Positions 10,404 to 21,812 are shown, numbered from the stretch's first letter. The stretch: DNA of 64,000 nt from Aphrocallistes beatrix (GCA_963281255.1 OY725500.1:1488001-1552000); one strand, 5' to 3'. Numbers and translations are program-made. Notes: generated from the sequence alone by a model not told the origin.

Positions 10404-12912
10404 AGGAGGAAGTAGCTATCTGGGAAAAGGTAGGGGCAGAGCATTATCTCCACATAATCAATTTCAAAAGGACTTTAAACTATTTTCTTTGAATACTAAA
10501 GAGACAAACAGTGCAGTAGCGGATCCAAGTGTCGATTCAATTATCTCCGCTGCCAACGCTACTTGCTCAGATTCTGATAGCGAGAATAGCGAGAATGAGG
10601 AAGACAACAGCCTTAGTACTCGTGATGACCTCTCTACCATGCTGGATGAAGCAAGTACAGACGATGTGCTGTCCTGTCTAGTCTGTTTGAAGGACATCTC
10701 AAGAGCACAGCCTATCTGGAGTTGTTTGAAGTGCTATACGGTATTCCACCTACAGTGCATACAGAATTGGGCTAGTCAGTGCATTAGATGCGAAGACAAG
10801 ATGAGTTCCAAATGGACGTGTCCGAAATGTCAGTGTAACTACTCTCAGCAAGAAGTACCGAAAAAGTACAAATGTTTTTGTGGAAAGTTGGTAGACCCGC
10901 CTCTGGACCCTTGGCTGAAACCTCACTCGTGTGGAGAGGTGTGTGGAAGGAGTCTCAGCTGTTCTCACTTCTGTACCCTCCTGTGTCACCCCGGGCCCTG
11001 TCCTCCCTGTCCTAAAATGCTATCCACACACTGCCATTGTGGGGAAGGAGGGACCAAGGCTCAGAGGTGTGGGAAGAGCGCCTGGAGCTGTGGGCAGAAG
11101 TGCGGGCATCCTCTTCAATGCGGGATACACTTCTGTTCGAATTCTTGTCACAAGGGTGCCTGTCCACCTTGTCCCCGATTCAGACCTTATGGGTGTGTTT
11201 GTGGGAGAAGCCAGAAGGAGTTAGAGTGTGGTGAATCCTCGTGGAAGTGTGACCAAGTGTGTAATGCTATTCTCTCGTGTAGGAATCATCGTTGCGAAGA
11301 GCAGTGCCATCCTCCCAACCAATGTCCTCCCTGCATACGGTCTCTACCTCGTCTCTGTCCCTGCGGAAAGAAGAGCTCCCTGATCTCTTGCTTGGAGGAC
11401 ACAGCTGTTTGCGGGGATACCTGTGGTAGAGCGTTGCTCTGTGGCGAGCACTGCTGTGTGGAGCTGTGCCATGTTGGGGACTGTCCTCCCTGTAGACAGG
11501 TTGTGGAAACTAACTGCAGATGTGGAAGAATCACAAAGACGATTAGTTGTAGTAGCAACAAGCTAGTTTGCGATTACAAATGCCAGAGAATGCGCAACTG
11601 TACGCGGCATCAGTGCAAGAGAAAGTGTTGTGATGGAGAGTGCATTATCTGCATTGAGAAATGTAATAGTCTCCTCACCTGTGGTAATCACAGGTGTCAG
11701 GCTCCTTGCCATCCTCCACCTTGTTACCCCTGCATGGAGGAGACTGTGTTGGAATGTGCGTGTGGAATAACGAAGAAGTCGGTACCATGTGGTAGAGACA
11801 AGACTGCCGATCCTCTCTTATGTACAATGAATTGCAAGAGAAAGTCTTCCTGTCATCATTCCATGATACAACCTCACAGTTGTCATTATGGTGAGTGTCC
11901 GCCTTGTGAACTGATCTGTTATAAGTCACTGAAGGAGTGTACGCACTCTTGTGCATTCCAATGCCACTCCGACCTTGTGGTAGTTCAGAAAGAAATATCA
12001 TACAAAGACGGACCATGGATTAGAAAGAAATATAAAGAAGTTAGAGAAATTAAGCCTTGTCCACCTTGTACTCACAAGATAGAGGTAAGATGTGATGGAG
12101 ACCACGAAGTGAGGGAGCAGTTTTGCTCTAAAAAAGTGAGTTTTAAGTGTGAATTACAGTGTGGGCGTGATTTAGAATGTGGAAGACATACTTGCCAATT
12201 ACCATGCCACGTTGTAACCAGAGCTAAAGACAGTCAACGAGCAGGGAGGGAGTGCAAAAGGTGTGAAAGTATATGCGAGAGAGAAAGGCCTGAAGGATGT
12301 ACGCACGATTGTAGTCTAGCATGTCATTCAGGGAACTGTCCGCCCTGCAAGGCAGCTGTGAAACGGCCTTGCTACTGTGGAGCCCTGCAGCTTGTGTTTC
12401 CATGCTTCGAGTGGACAAGTTATTCTGAGGAAGAGAAGGGTGAGAAGATGAAGTGTCGCGGTAGGTGTAGTAGGAAATTATCATGTGGACATAGGTGTAG
12501 TAAGATATGCCATCCATCAGACTGTACCACCAGTGAAAACTGTACGGCTAAAGTAACTCGATACTGTCCATGCAGGAAGAATAGACAGGTCATATTATGC
12601 AATGAATCTGCTAATCTCCAACCGCTGGGCTGTAGTGAGGTGTGTGCGTGTAAGGTTGAAGTTAGGACGGAGGTAGAACCGGTACGACACAAGAATGTCA
12701 GGAGTAAAGATGCTAGCGTGAGGAAGAGGAACAATAATCAGAAGGAAAGAGCTGAAGTGGAATGTCATAGCACGAAAACAACTTTAAATTCTTTGAAAAG
12801 TTTAGTTCGGAAGATCCCGATTAGTAGAAGAACCAAATCAATCCTAGGCATCCTTGTTATATCTGTATCGATTGTTGCTATTTTATTATTTATTAGCAGA
12901 TTTGCGGTTTAG
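10404..12912 (+). CDS. NFXL1: NFXL1-like NF-X1-type zinc finger protein (main exon)
   Basis: The frame runs from a likely acceptor (CGGTTTCCAG, ending 10403) to TAG at 12912. There is no in-frame ATG until 10639, and the frame is open 5' of it (GKGRGRALSP), so the start codon is probably in an unfound upstream exon. Counting from 10489: an acidic serine-rich stretch (residues 20-60); a RING/PHD-like C4HC3 finger (CLVC at 63 to CPKC at 114); DPPLDPWLKPHSCG; then about ten NF-X1 repeats with the C-x3-C-x-H-C-x3-CH-x-CPPC signature up to about residue 730; a basic linker; and a C-terminal membrane helix (about 781-805). Domain order, length and terminal anchor match animal NFXL1 rather than NFX1, which has PAM2 and R3H domains. 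By family knowledge it is a membrane-tethered RING-type protein with possible E3 ligase or regulatory roles; its substrate is unknown. Confidence 0.9.
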
Positions 12913-13940
12913 GTTTTATCAATATATTCTTAGTTCGAATTATTCTTTGTTTAAAATTAGAATACGTATCTGTATTCGTACGATTCTTTCTAGAGCTTTT
13001 GCCAGAGTAATAGAAATTCTGGCAGAAATCACTCTACCTTTTCATCTTCTCTAAATACAACAAAATAATGCATACTTGCCAACTTCTTTAGAAATTTCCC
13101 GATATTTTCAAGCATCAAAAATATCCCTAGAATTTTACAATTATTGGTTAATCTAATTTGTGGTATGTTCTTGCTATTCTTGAAGCAGATATTCATATTT
13201 CACATCCTTATTAGACATAAAAAGCGATTGTTGACTTGACACATAAAATCCATGGATTTGGCTTTAAAATCCCGGGATGGTTGGCAAGTAAGATAATGAC
13301 CATAATGGGTGAATTTAATGGGTAAAATTTCTGGACATGAGAAGTTTTTGCGATTATCACATTGATCGCATTACATTACAGCCAGGGTATTATAGAGCCT
13401 TCCAGAGATACGCTCCTAATCTAAAATTTCTAAATTTTAATACGCCTAAATCGATAAATAACATTATAATATTGGCTAAATTGGGTATTTTTCTGGATTT
13501 TTGCGCTCCTAAGCAGTGACTAAGGTGACCCGCATTGGGGCCACTCAAACTTGGGACCTATGAAGACGGTGCTCCTGCTCACAATGCAAGGACACAAGAT
13601 AGGTGCTAAATTCTGGGCGAAGGTACCTGGCCTTGCAACTCCCCCAGACTTGAATCCTCAAGTTTAACAGTTTAAAACACTTCCAGGCATACTGTTATAG
13701 TTGAATGTTAGTTTCCACTAGTTATTTAGTTAACACTAAGTATCTTAGCTACCAAACAGCATCTGACCCCATGAGCTGCTTAATTTACTGTGTAGGATGA
13801 ATAAAATAATTATTTTCCGCCAATAAAATATTTATTTTCCGTCCCTGAATTGGGCCTGGCAGATCCAACTCTTAGTAAATGAATGTAAAATACTACCAGT
13901 AACTGGTTATGACATTTGACTGTCTTGACACGTCACAATT
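12913..13940. other. Gene-less stretch between NFXL1-like and CCDC137-like genes
   Basis: AT-rich. It must hold the NFXL1-like 3' end and the promoter of the next gene. I see no TIR element. A short motif near 13525-13560 repeats one at 6935. Confidence 0.4.
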
Positions 13941-13949
13941 CCTTTTAGA

Positions 13950-14420
13950 ATGGGAAGATCTAGGCGTAAGAAGCTGAAATCTTGTGATCCTTTTGCTCCA
14001 AAAAGACAAGTCTCTACTAAGCTTAACGAGAATTTCCCTCCAATTGAAGATTCGGAAGAGCAACCCATTCCAGCTAAGCTTAAGCGCATTATTCAGCTAC
14101 AGGATGATATGAAAAAACAAAACCATAAGCCTAAGCTAAAGCCTAAGCCTAAGTCTAACCATAAACATCCTCCTACCTCAATTAATCCAGGAAGCAAGGT
14201 AGAGACACTCGATGAGTATTCAATCCAAACTGTTGAAAAGCCTCAGATGAAGAAGAAGAGAACAAAATTTTTTGAAAAGAAGAGAGATCATCGAAGGTTG
14301 ATCAAAGACAAATTGAAAGAAAAGAAAGAGTCAAAATTTGATTTAAAAAGGCCTCACATAGAATTGCATGACACTGTGCTACATCCTCCAAAACTTAGCG
14401 CCCCAGTTAGAATTAAATAA
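13950..14420 (+). CDS. CCDC137: CCDC137-like basic nucleolar-type protein
   Basis: A 156-residue single frame starting at ATG 13950; the TTCCTTTTAG just before it could be an acceptor for a 5'UTR exon. The N-terminus is very basic (MGRSRRKKLKSCDPFAPK). It is followed by IPAKLKRIIQLQDDMKK (about 59-75), which aligns in register with the conserved (E)IPFRLREIM segment of CCDC137. A low-complexity KPKLKPKPKS run, a lysine-rich helical part (about 105-140), and a C-terminal DTVLHPPKLSAP motif matching the family's VALQPPELTARP end complete it. It is shorter than vertebrate homologues. Family members are nucleolar/chromosome-periphery proteins that can tether retinoic acid receptor. The assignment rests on two short motifs plus composition. 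Confidence 0.6.
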   Translation: MGRSRRKKLKSCDPFAPKRQVSTKLNENFPPIEDSEEQPIPAKLKRIIQLQDDMKKQNHKPKLKPKPKSNHKHPPTSINPGSKVETLDEYSIQTVEKPQMKKKRTKFFEKKRDHRRLIKDKLKEKKESKFDLKRPHIELHDTVLHPPKLSAPVRIK

Positions 14421-15245
14421 GTTTAAATATGTTATTATCATTATTGATTAAAAAAAAGAAATTTTTAAATTAATTACAATCGTATTCTATTACTGAAGCC
14501 TCTTATAGACAAATCCTCTTACGTCATGGGAGATGTACTACTTCCGCGCTATCTTGAAAATTAAGTCCTACAATATCTCTATTAAATATTATATGTGGGA
14601 TCCATTTGTGATAGAGATGTCATCTGATTTTTAGTTGCGCACTATACAATACGTAGTAGAACTAACTTCTAAAAATATCATGATGTCCGGCCGTCCTGCC
14701 CTATCATATCTCCTTTATAAAGGTTAAGCCGTCAAAATTTCAAGAAAGGAGTAGTGACTAGTGAAATATGTAGATATGCACTTTTCGGACAAAAAAATCC
14801 TAGCGTTTTAATATATAAGATATATGCATCATTAGATATACTGATACTGTACAATAATAAATAAATATATTTAGGTTGCGATGTACGAAAAAACACGAGT
14901 CTGTGTAATGTTGAAAGAGATTACTGGTTCGCAACATGAAAATGTTTGAGGACACTGCACTAAACAATGCCAGGTCTATTCATATGATTTAATGGTCTAT
15001 CTAATATGATTTAATATTTGAATATGTTAATGTCTATTTATAACTGTACGAGTACTTAGCATTCATGTATTAATATGATGCAATATTATCAAGATTTTCT
15101 CAATGATCAGAGTCTACTAGAATTTCTATCGTGTTTTGCGTGCTGTGATGCCTTCTTTCAAAGATATAAATACGATATTTTGAGATTGAATATTAAGAGG
15201 GCTGATACCTAGCATTAACACAACCGTTACATACAATTATACTTC
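14421..15245. other. AT-rich intergenic with a fragment of an R2-type terminus
   Basis: At about 14800-14842 the bases AAAAAATCCTAGCGTTTTAA followed by TATATAAGATATAT match the end of R2 repeats at 60180-60215 and 63720-63750. Otherwise nothing recognisable. Confidence 0.5.
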
Positions 15246-15247
15246 TG

Positions 15248-15500
15248 TTATCCTCGATCATCCTGCAAATGTCTGGTGTATTTGACTACCGCGGTCCCCA
15301 CACATGGGCGCAGCCAGGAATACAGCGCTGTCCTCGACATCCCGAGAAGCCTGAGAGCTACATTACTCCGTGCGCTGCCTGTGGCTGGAGCAGGGGCTGT
15401 TGTATGGAGAATACGAACCAGTGCTCTGCTAACAAAGGTGGAGGCGGAGTGGTGGGAACTCTCATCAAGGAGATCTTCAAATAGAGCCAATACCAGATAA
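15248..15500 (+). other. GC-rich island with overlapping open frames; possible small gene
   Basis: About 240 bases with clearly higher GC than the surroundings. Open frames exist on both strands: + from ATG 15269 (71 residues, with CAACGWSRGCC and GGGGVVGTLIKEIF), + from 15276, and - from 15490. The frame from 15269 has a Cys cluster and ends at TAG 15484. I cannot tell which frame, if any, is translated, and I do not recognise a family. Overlapping frames in a GC island can arise by composition alone. Confidence 0.3.
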
Positions 15501-15801
15501 AGGAGTGCTAAAGCTATACTCGTAGGATTTAACTGGTTTAGTGTTGTGCATATGATAGTTTATTTTGCTTTACTTTGTTAACCTGCTGCTGTTTTATATT
15601 GCCTGTTTATCATTTTGTAAACTCCATTTTGCACCCTGATAAGCCCTAGAGATACACCTAATGAGAATGTTAAACTAATATAAACGAGAAGGAGTATTTT
15701 ACATCTGCAAATAACCATGCTTCTTTTTTGTTTTAAAACAAAAATAATTTATAATAAAACACACATATTTTGTGCTTCCTGCACTATTATCTTGGCTCTA
15801 G

Positions 15802-16675
15802 GGATCGCCGGAATTTGTCCTAAAAAAGTACTGGAATTTGTCCTAAAATTCTGTATACTGGAATTTGTCCTAAAGAAAATCGAATATTGGAATTTGTCCT
15901 AACTGGCTATTGGAATTTGTCCTAAACTTTAAATACTGGAATTTGTCCTAAACTTTAAATATTGGAATTGTCCTAAACACTAAGTTGTTATTAAATTGTA
16001 TTACCTAATGCTTGGAAATATTGGTGTTTAATATTACAATTATAATATCAGAAATGAGACTAAAAGATAGTAGGATTATGATAACAAATAATAAAAATAT
16101 AACTCTTGATTATTGGAAATTAACTCAAATAGATTCGTAATTTTATCGATTTTGGCAATGGATGGACAGGAATGCTTTCTAAATAATGCACATCTTAGAT
16201 AAATACTATTTTCACATTCTCTAGATTTTACATAGCGAAAACCTTGCATTCATAGTTGATTGAAATTAGCTTTTTTTACCTTCGACCACTGAATATTCCA
16301 TGATATGATTGAAAGAAATATAAATAATATTGACAACTACGAAATATCACTAGTTTATATACTTATATACGTATATTGTATGTATTGTTTAGATTTGACG
16401 GAATCAATACAAGACACAACGTCTTTGAAAGCTTTTTGGAATTAATGAATGGAATCACTAATATAATTGGTGTAAAGCATTCAACAAACATGGAAGTGTC
16501 ATATCAAAACCGCTCTATTAATGTTTAAGATTATCCAGTACTTTGAATTTAGGACAAATTCCAGTACTTGGAATTTAGGACAAATTGCAATGTTGAATTT
16601 TATTTAGCACAAATTCCGGATTCCATTTTAGGACAAATTCCAGTACTTAGAGTTAAGGACAAATTACGGTTTCCC
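15802..16675. mobile_element. Non-autonomous MULE-like element with inverted subterminal arrays
   Basis: The ends GGATCGCCGGAATTTGTCC and, reversed from the right, GGGAAACCGTAATTTGTCC form the TIR. Both sides carry GGCTCTAG (15794-15801 and 16676-16683), an 8-bp TSD. Inside the left end are about six spaced copies of TGGAATTTGTCCTAAA (to 15975); inside the right end about four copies in reverse (16550-16670). The central 570 bases are non-coding. The TIR layout resembles the transposase-bearing MULE at 51616-53237. Confidence 0.85.
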
Positions 16676-16831
16676 GGCTCTAGTATGCTCCATTTTAGTA
16701 TAGGACGCATAGTACTAAAACGAATGTTAGTGTCTAGCAAGTTTTTTAGGGTGTTGATTTTTGGTCACAAAGTGCCATATATTAATATTTTTTGGTTATC
16801 AACATGTGCAATTGTGCATGCATATATAATA

Positions 16832-17274
16832 CAGTGGAACCTGTATATAACGGCCACCCAAGGGACTGTACAAAATTGGCCGTTATACACAGGTGACCGT
16901 TATATACAGGTGATTGTCTTAATCCCCAAAAGCTATCAACGTAGTGCAATAAATATCAAGTTTTTAGAAATCCATTACTTGAAGTAATTACATGAAACTT
17001 GTTTATCGTTCGTAACAGGTCCTGTAATAAACACATAAAAAGGTGAAAAAGGTGATGGCCGTTATAGCCAGGTAGTGGCCGTTATAGAAAGGTGGCCGTT
17101 ATACACAGTTTTAGGGTCAGTAAGGGACTACAAAAGGGTGGCCGCTGGCCGCGTTGAGCAGGTGACCGCTATACACAGGTTCAATATTATGGAATTTTGG
17201 ACGGGACTGTTCATTGGTGACCGCTATAGACAGGTGACCGTTATATAGAGTGGCCGTTATAGCAGGTTCGACTG
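16832..17274. mobile_element. Pogo-like MITE, copy 2 (full length)
   Basis: 443 bp with TIRs CAGTGGAACCTGTATATAAC and, reversed, CAGTCGAACCTGCTATAACG, both running on into GCCAC. TA is on each side. Internal GACCGTTATA/GACCGCTATA motifs repeat towards both ends. It is the intact reference for copies at 2290 and 44882. Confidence 0.9.
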
Positions 17275-17280
17275 TATATA

Positions 17281-17779
17281 ACAAGCGCGCTTCGCTTGCT
17301 TCGCTGCGGGGCTGGCGGACACTTCGTGTCCGCCTGAGGCTCCCTTCGGTCGCCTAAAAGTGACATTGGTTAATTATTAGGAAGAAATCATCTCTAAATA
17401 TGTGCATCTTAGTTTTAAAATCAATATCACTCGAAAAATCACCAAATTTGTCAATTTTAAAAATTTTTGATGAGTAATGATGACGTGATAACAAAGTGAT
17501 GAGTAATCATTTTTTGGTGATAGGTACATCATATGTGAGGCATGTTAGTATACAGATTCTATTAAAATTTCAGCCTTCTATCTCCTATAATGGCTGAGCT
17601 ATGCCCGAATAACTGTGTTGCTTAACTTTTAAAAATGTGACAATGACGTCATAATTCCATGATGAGTCGACATTTTGGTCTGAGCTCAGAACTTACTGGA
17701 GCCATAGCCAAAAAACTCCCACATGCCAAAAATCAGCTTTCTGCGCCCGGCAGTTTCTTCAATCAATTCGTTACAGAGA
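17281..17779 (-). repeat. R1 dispersed repeat, copy 3
   Basis: A full R1 unit on the minus strand, tail first (ACAAGCGCGCTTCGCTTGC), ending CGTTACAGA in a TA tract. First of three head-to-tail copies. Confidence 0.9.
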
Positions 17780-17830
17780 TATATATATCCTTACTATTAA
17801 AACTCGATTAATGTATATTTATTTATTTAA

Positions 17831-18325
17831 AGCGCGCTTCGCTTGCTTGCGCTGCGCGGCTGGCGGACACTTTGTGTCCGCCGGAGGCTCCCTTCGGTCG
17901 CCTGGAGGTGACATTGGTTAATTATAAGGGAGATATCATCTCTAAATATGTGCATCTTAGTTTTAAAATCAATATCACTCGAAAAATCACCAAATTTGTC
18001 AATTTTTAAAATTTTGATGAGGAATGATGACGTCATAACAAAGTGATGAGTAATCATTTTTTGATAATAGTTGCATCATATGTGAGACGTGTTAGTATAC
18101 AGATTCTATTAAAATTTCAGCCTTCTATCTCCTATAATGGCTGAGCTATGCCCGAATAACTGTGTTGCTTAACTTTTAAAAATGTGACAATGACGTCATA
18201 ATTCCATGATGAGTCGACATTTTGCTCTGAGCTCAGAACTTACTGGAGCCATAGCCAAAAAACTCCCACATGCCAAAAATCAGCTTTCTGTGCCAGGCAG
18301 TTTCTTCAATCAATTCGTTACAGAT
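17831..18325 (-). repeat. R1 dispersed repeat, copy 4
   Basis: A complete unit showing all family parts. On the minus strand these are a start at CTGTAACGAATTGATTGAAG, a roughly 430-bp AT-rich body with three TGACGTCA-like motifs, and a roughly 75-bp GC-rich tail. The tail holds three nested hairpins: GACCGAAGGGAGCCTCC, GGCGGACACAAAGTGTCCGC and AAGCGAAGCGCGCTT. The 5' leader TCCTTACTATTAAAACTCGA lies between this copy and copy 3. Confidence 0.9.
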
Positions 18326-18335
18326 ATATATATAT

Positions 18336-18573
18336 ACAAGCGCGCTTCGCTTGCTTGCGCTGCGCGGCTGGCGGACACTTTGTGTCCGCCAGAGGCTCCC
18401 TTCGGTCGCTTGAGGTCACATTGGTTAATTATAAGGGAGATAGCATCTATAAATATGTCCATCTTAGTTTTAAAATCGATATCACTCGAAAAAACACCAA
18501 ATTTGTCAATTTTTAAAATTTTGAAGAGTAATGATGAGGTCATAGCAAAGTGATGAGTCATCATTTTTTGATC
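18336..18573 (-). repeat. R1 dispersed repeat, copy 5 (truncated)
   Basis: The tail and inner body only; homology stops at TGATGACTCATCA-equivalent sequence near 18573. It follows copy 4 across a short TA tract. Confidence 0.85.
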
Positions 18574-18652
18574 TAAATTCAAAAGAACCCCCTCGGTCCC
18601 AACCCGTTCGGATAACTGAAGTTCTACTATATATACAGTATATATATATATA

Positions 18653-19129
18653 CACTGCCCTACCAAAAGTATTCGTACACCCCAATATTTCCCATACAAA
18701 TTGTATACATCTAATCTATTTGTGGAACCAATTGTAATTAATCAGTAACGGTTAGACTTAATTTAGCTTAAAATTAATATTCTATACACTCGATTTTCTC
18801 ATTTTATAGTCTTTCAACTCAATTACTCTACTTCACGGTTAAGTATTATTACCCCGTGACGCCTTGTGCCACAAATGCCATCATATATAGTGGCATTAAT
18901 TCATGATAACGACACAGTGCAGTAAATGTAAGAATATTTATGATTGAAAAAAGAGTAGTTGAGGCGAGAGCTTATAATGTAAGTACTTTGAATGTGAGGA
19001 AAACGAATTCAAAGTCAAAATTAGTGTATTTGTTACAGATTAAATAATATTGACTTCACAAATAGATTAGTTTTACAACTATTTTGATGGGAAATATTGA
19101 GGTGTACGAATACTTTTGGTTAGGGAGTG
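18653..19129. mobile_element. Tc1-like MITE, copy 1
   Basis: 477 bp between TA dinucleotides. The TIRs CACTGCCCTACCAAAAGTAT and, reversed, CACTCCCTAACCAAAAGTAT both continue TCGTACACC. Such ends are typical of Tc1. No transposase remains. A second, truncated copy begins at 46251. Confidence 0.9.
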
Positions 19130-19368
19130 TATATATATATATACACACAAATAAACATTAATCGAGTTTTAATAGTAAGGATATACAATTGGATAAAAAT
19201 ATTTGGTACGTATAGTAAAATTTCTTCCTGTTCTGAGATATTTCTATTTACCCCTTGGCAGGACTAAATTTACCCCAGATTAAGAACCCCTGCTATAGAG
19301 CAAATCAGGAGCATAACAACCATGAAATAGAAGCTACATTTTAATTTTACTCGGTAATTAAATCAAAT

Positions 19369-20873
19369 TTAATGTATCAAATTTTGCCATTTTAATTCGT
19401 AATCTTGGCTTGAACAACCACTTTCCTGTTCATTTGTCCTATCTTCCTTAACGCTATGAAGAATTGATTTGACGAGATCGTTTGTTGTAGGCTTAAATCC
19501 TAAGAATTCGTGAACCATATCCCAGGGATCCATACCGTATCCACGAGACAAGAACAAATCTTTATACTGCTCTCCTATGAGTGGAGAAAGCGGATCTTTC
19601 AAGAATTTTCTTTTCCAGAAAAGAGAAGCGAAAGCTTTGGCCCAAGTATAAGAGTAGTACCTAGATCCGTAGCTTGAGAGATGGCTGAACCGTTGCATCC
19701 AAGAGGTATTAGATTCGGGTAGATACAGCCCATACTCGTTGTATACTTCATTTTCAAGCTGCAACATTTCATTTTCACTCTCAAACTCCCTTACATGCAG
19801 CATGATGTCCATGATAGCGTACAGAACCTGTATGTACGTAGAGTAGGCTTCGAATGAGCAAGCTCTCTGTACGAGGAAGTGTAAGAGGTCGTCTGGGATT
19901 AATTCATCTGTTTCGTAGTGCCTCGCGAACAGCTTCAAAAAACGCTTATCTGAAGAGAAGTACTCCATCAAGTTGGACGGGATTTCACCTAGGTCTGTGG
20001 GACAACGCGTACCAGCCACATGCTGGAAGTTAGTACGGCCGAGTAGTGAGTGCAGTGCGTGTCCCATCTCATGGAAGAAGCTGCAGAGGTTAGAGGGACT
20101 GATGAGTTGATTCGAGTTAGGAGAAAGAGAGGAGAAGTTGCAGGAGAGAGCCGCCACTGGGATTTGAAACCTGCCCTGTTCGTCCTTCCTACTCCCCTGT
20201 ATTAGCTGGTGACACTCTAAGTCCGGTTTGTCCGCTCTGCTCATCAGGTCCAGATAGAGCACTCCCTGGAGACCGTTTTCATCCATTAAGCCAGCTTTAA
20301 TCACTGAGGAATGCCAGGTCTCATTCGGTCTCACACTCAGCGGTTCAAAGCAAGTCTTGAACAGAGATTGACAGATAATGTTGATAGCTTCAAGACAGTT
20401 TTTCAGTGGGAAATACTCAGCGAGAGCAAGGCTCAGAGAATTGTCAGAGTTTATCGAGCTAGGCTGCTGCTTCCAAATGTTGTTACGAGCGTAGTTGATA
20501 TAGAAAGCACCGTCATACACGTGCATCCGATCACACAGAGCGTATGGCGTCTTCTGCTTATCATTCTCATCCAATAAGGAAATGACCATATCGCGTGCTG
20601 CAGCAATCTCTCCTAGAGCGATGGGTCTAAGCAGCTGAGCAGAGTTGTGTAGCAGAGTCTTCACACTATTGACATCTCCTACCATGCTGTTAGATATAGT
20701 TCTATCAGCGGCTGACTCATAGCCGAGCAATCTTGCGAGTTTGTGTCTCGTGTTGATAAGCTGAAACAGAGACGAACTTCTGCTCTTATCAATGCTGTTG
20801 TAAACTGTGTACACTGTCTTCCTGATGTGAGAGTAGAGACTCAGTATGTGCCCGTCTTCTATTACCCACTGGC
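19369..20873 (-). CDS. MIPEP: MIPEP exon 4 (catalytic domain)
   Basis: The last and largest exon, 1505 nt, starting after the acceptor CATAG at 20874-20878. It begins GQWVIEDG and contains the M3 zinc-peptidase signature HEMGHALH (full-protein residues 476-480 for HEMGH) and the downstream third-ligand region with GTRCPTDLGEIPSNLMEYF. The C-terminal RFSHLSSYGSRYYSYTWAKA is also diagnostic. The enzyme is the mitochondrial intermediate peptidase (octapeptidyl aminopeptidase), which removes eight residues after MPP cleavage of imported matrix precursors. All zinc and catalytic residues I can see are intact. Part of a four-exon gene with 21015-21122, 21568-21812 and 25860-26131, totalling 2130 nt (709 residues), close to the human length of about 713. 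Confidence 0.97.
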
Positions 20874-21014
20874 CTATGTACGGGTGCAATAAAATTGTAT
20901 CTATTGAATATCTATGCGATTATTACTTGTACAATAGGTCTATGTAAACTCGAAAAATATTGTTAACTTAAATACTGTACAAGTAGTAGTATACTAACGT
21001 ATTTTAAAATTTGC

Positions 21015-21122
21015 CTTTTTGAGCAGGAGCTAGTGAATGAGAGAAGAATTCCATTCCTAACATAAATTCTCTAGATTGTAGCTGTAAAACTTGTTTTCTC
21101 AGATCTTCTTCTAAATGGATTC
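21015..21122 (-). CDS. MIPEP: MIPEP exon 3
   Basis: A 108-nt exon too short to stand out as an open frame. It encodes GIHLEEDLRKQVLQLQSREF followed by a short Met/Phe/Ser-rich segment ending APAQKG. It fills exactly the gap left between exons 2 and 4 in alignment with known MIPEP (the GIHLDEEKRKRAVDLN region). The acceptor is TACTAG before 21122. The donor after 21015 reads G|GCAAAT, a GC-AG intron, because a later GT donor would include a TAA stop. Phases (1 in, 1 out) agree with both neighbours. Confidence 0.85.
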
Positions 21123-21567
21123 CTAGTAATGAATAATATATAAAGGCAAGTTCTTACTATAAGTATGTGAAGATCGTAGATTGTACGACTAAGTTACTCT
21201 TTTGGTTCCTCTTATATACCTTAAATATTTTGGAATCTACACACTTAAAATTCCTAATTTAATCATTGAATATTAGCAGTCACAACACTGTAATGAAATT
21301 GAGCTTTGATGCATTGTAAATGGAAGCTAAAATGGTAAGAAACAATAGTGAATAATGGTTACAATCAGTGGAGAGCTCAATAAAGAAGTGAGGAGTTGTG
21401 TTTAAGTTCCAGCTGAAGTATCGGATATAAATTGTAAATTAAAAATAATATGTTTATCACAAAACTCCCTCCACTCTTCATTGTTTTCGCTTTTCTCCAT
21501 ATTTACTCTCAAAGAGCTAATATTATAACTGACATCTGATTATAATTCAATAGGATTATTAAATTAC

Positions 21568-21812
21568 CAGAGACTTCAAAATCTTTGAGAAGGAGTGCGG
21601 CAACTCTCTGTTCTTCATGAGTCCACGTGTGCGAAAATCTGAGCACGCACTGCTTCAGTCTTGTGTAGAGTGTGAGGTCTGTATTGAGAGTGTCGACGTA
21701 GGAGTTTACAGTCAGACAAGCTTCTTCTGCTGCGTTCTTTAGATCTGATGCAGGCTGTGTGGTTTGAAGGAAGTTACACGGATCTGCGATGCAGCACAGC
21801 TCAGAAGACAAT
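21568..21812 (-). CDS. MIPEP: MIPEP exon 2
   Basis: 245 nt, acceptor TGTCTAG before 21812 and donor TCTG|GTAATT after 21568. It encodes the M3 N-terminal helical domain: RLSSELCCIADPCNFL, then EEACLTVNSYVDTLNTD and VAALLLKDFEVSG. Reading phase joins exon 1 (two bases of the Arg codon) and exon 3 (first base of the Gly codon). Confidence 0.93.

Noticed and set aside
10931-11224. Overlapping frames on both strands within the NFXL1-like exon
   Set aside because: Shadows of a cysteine-rich, GC-richer coding exon; the main frame alone has domain support.
18310-18699. 129-residue minus-strand frame
   Set aside because: Translates the R1 repeat and a Tc1-like TIR; the same frame is broken in other R1 copies.
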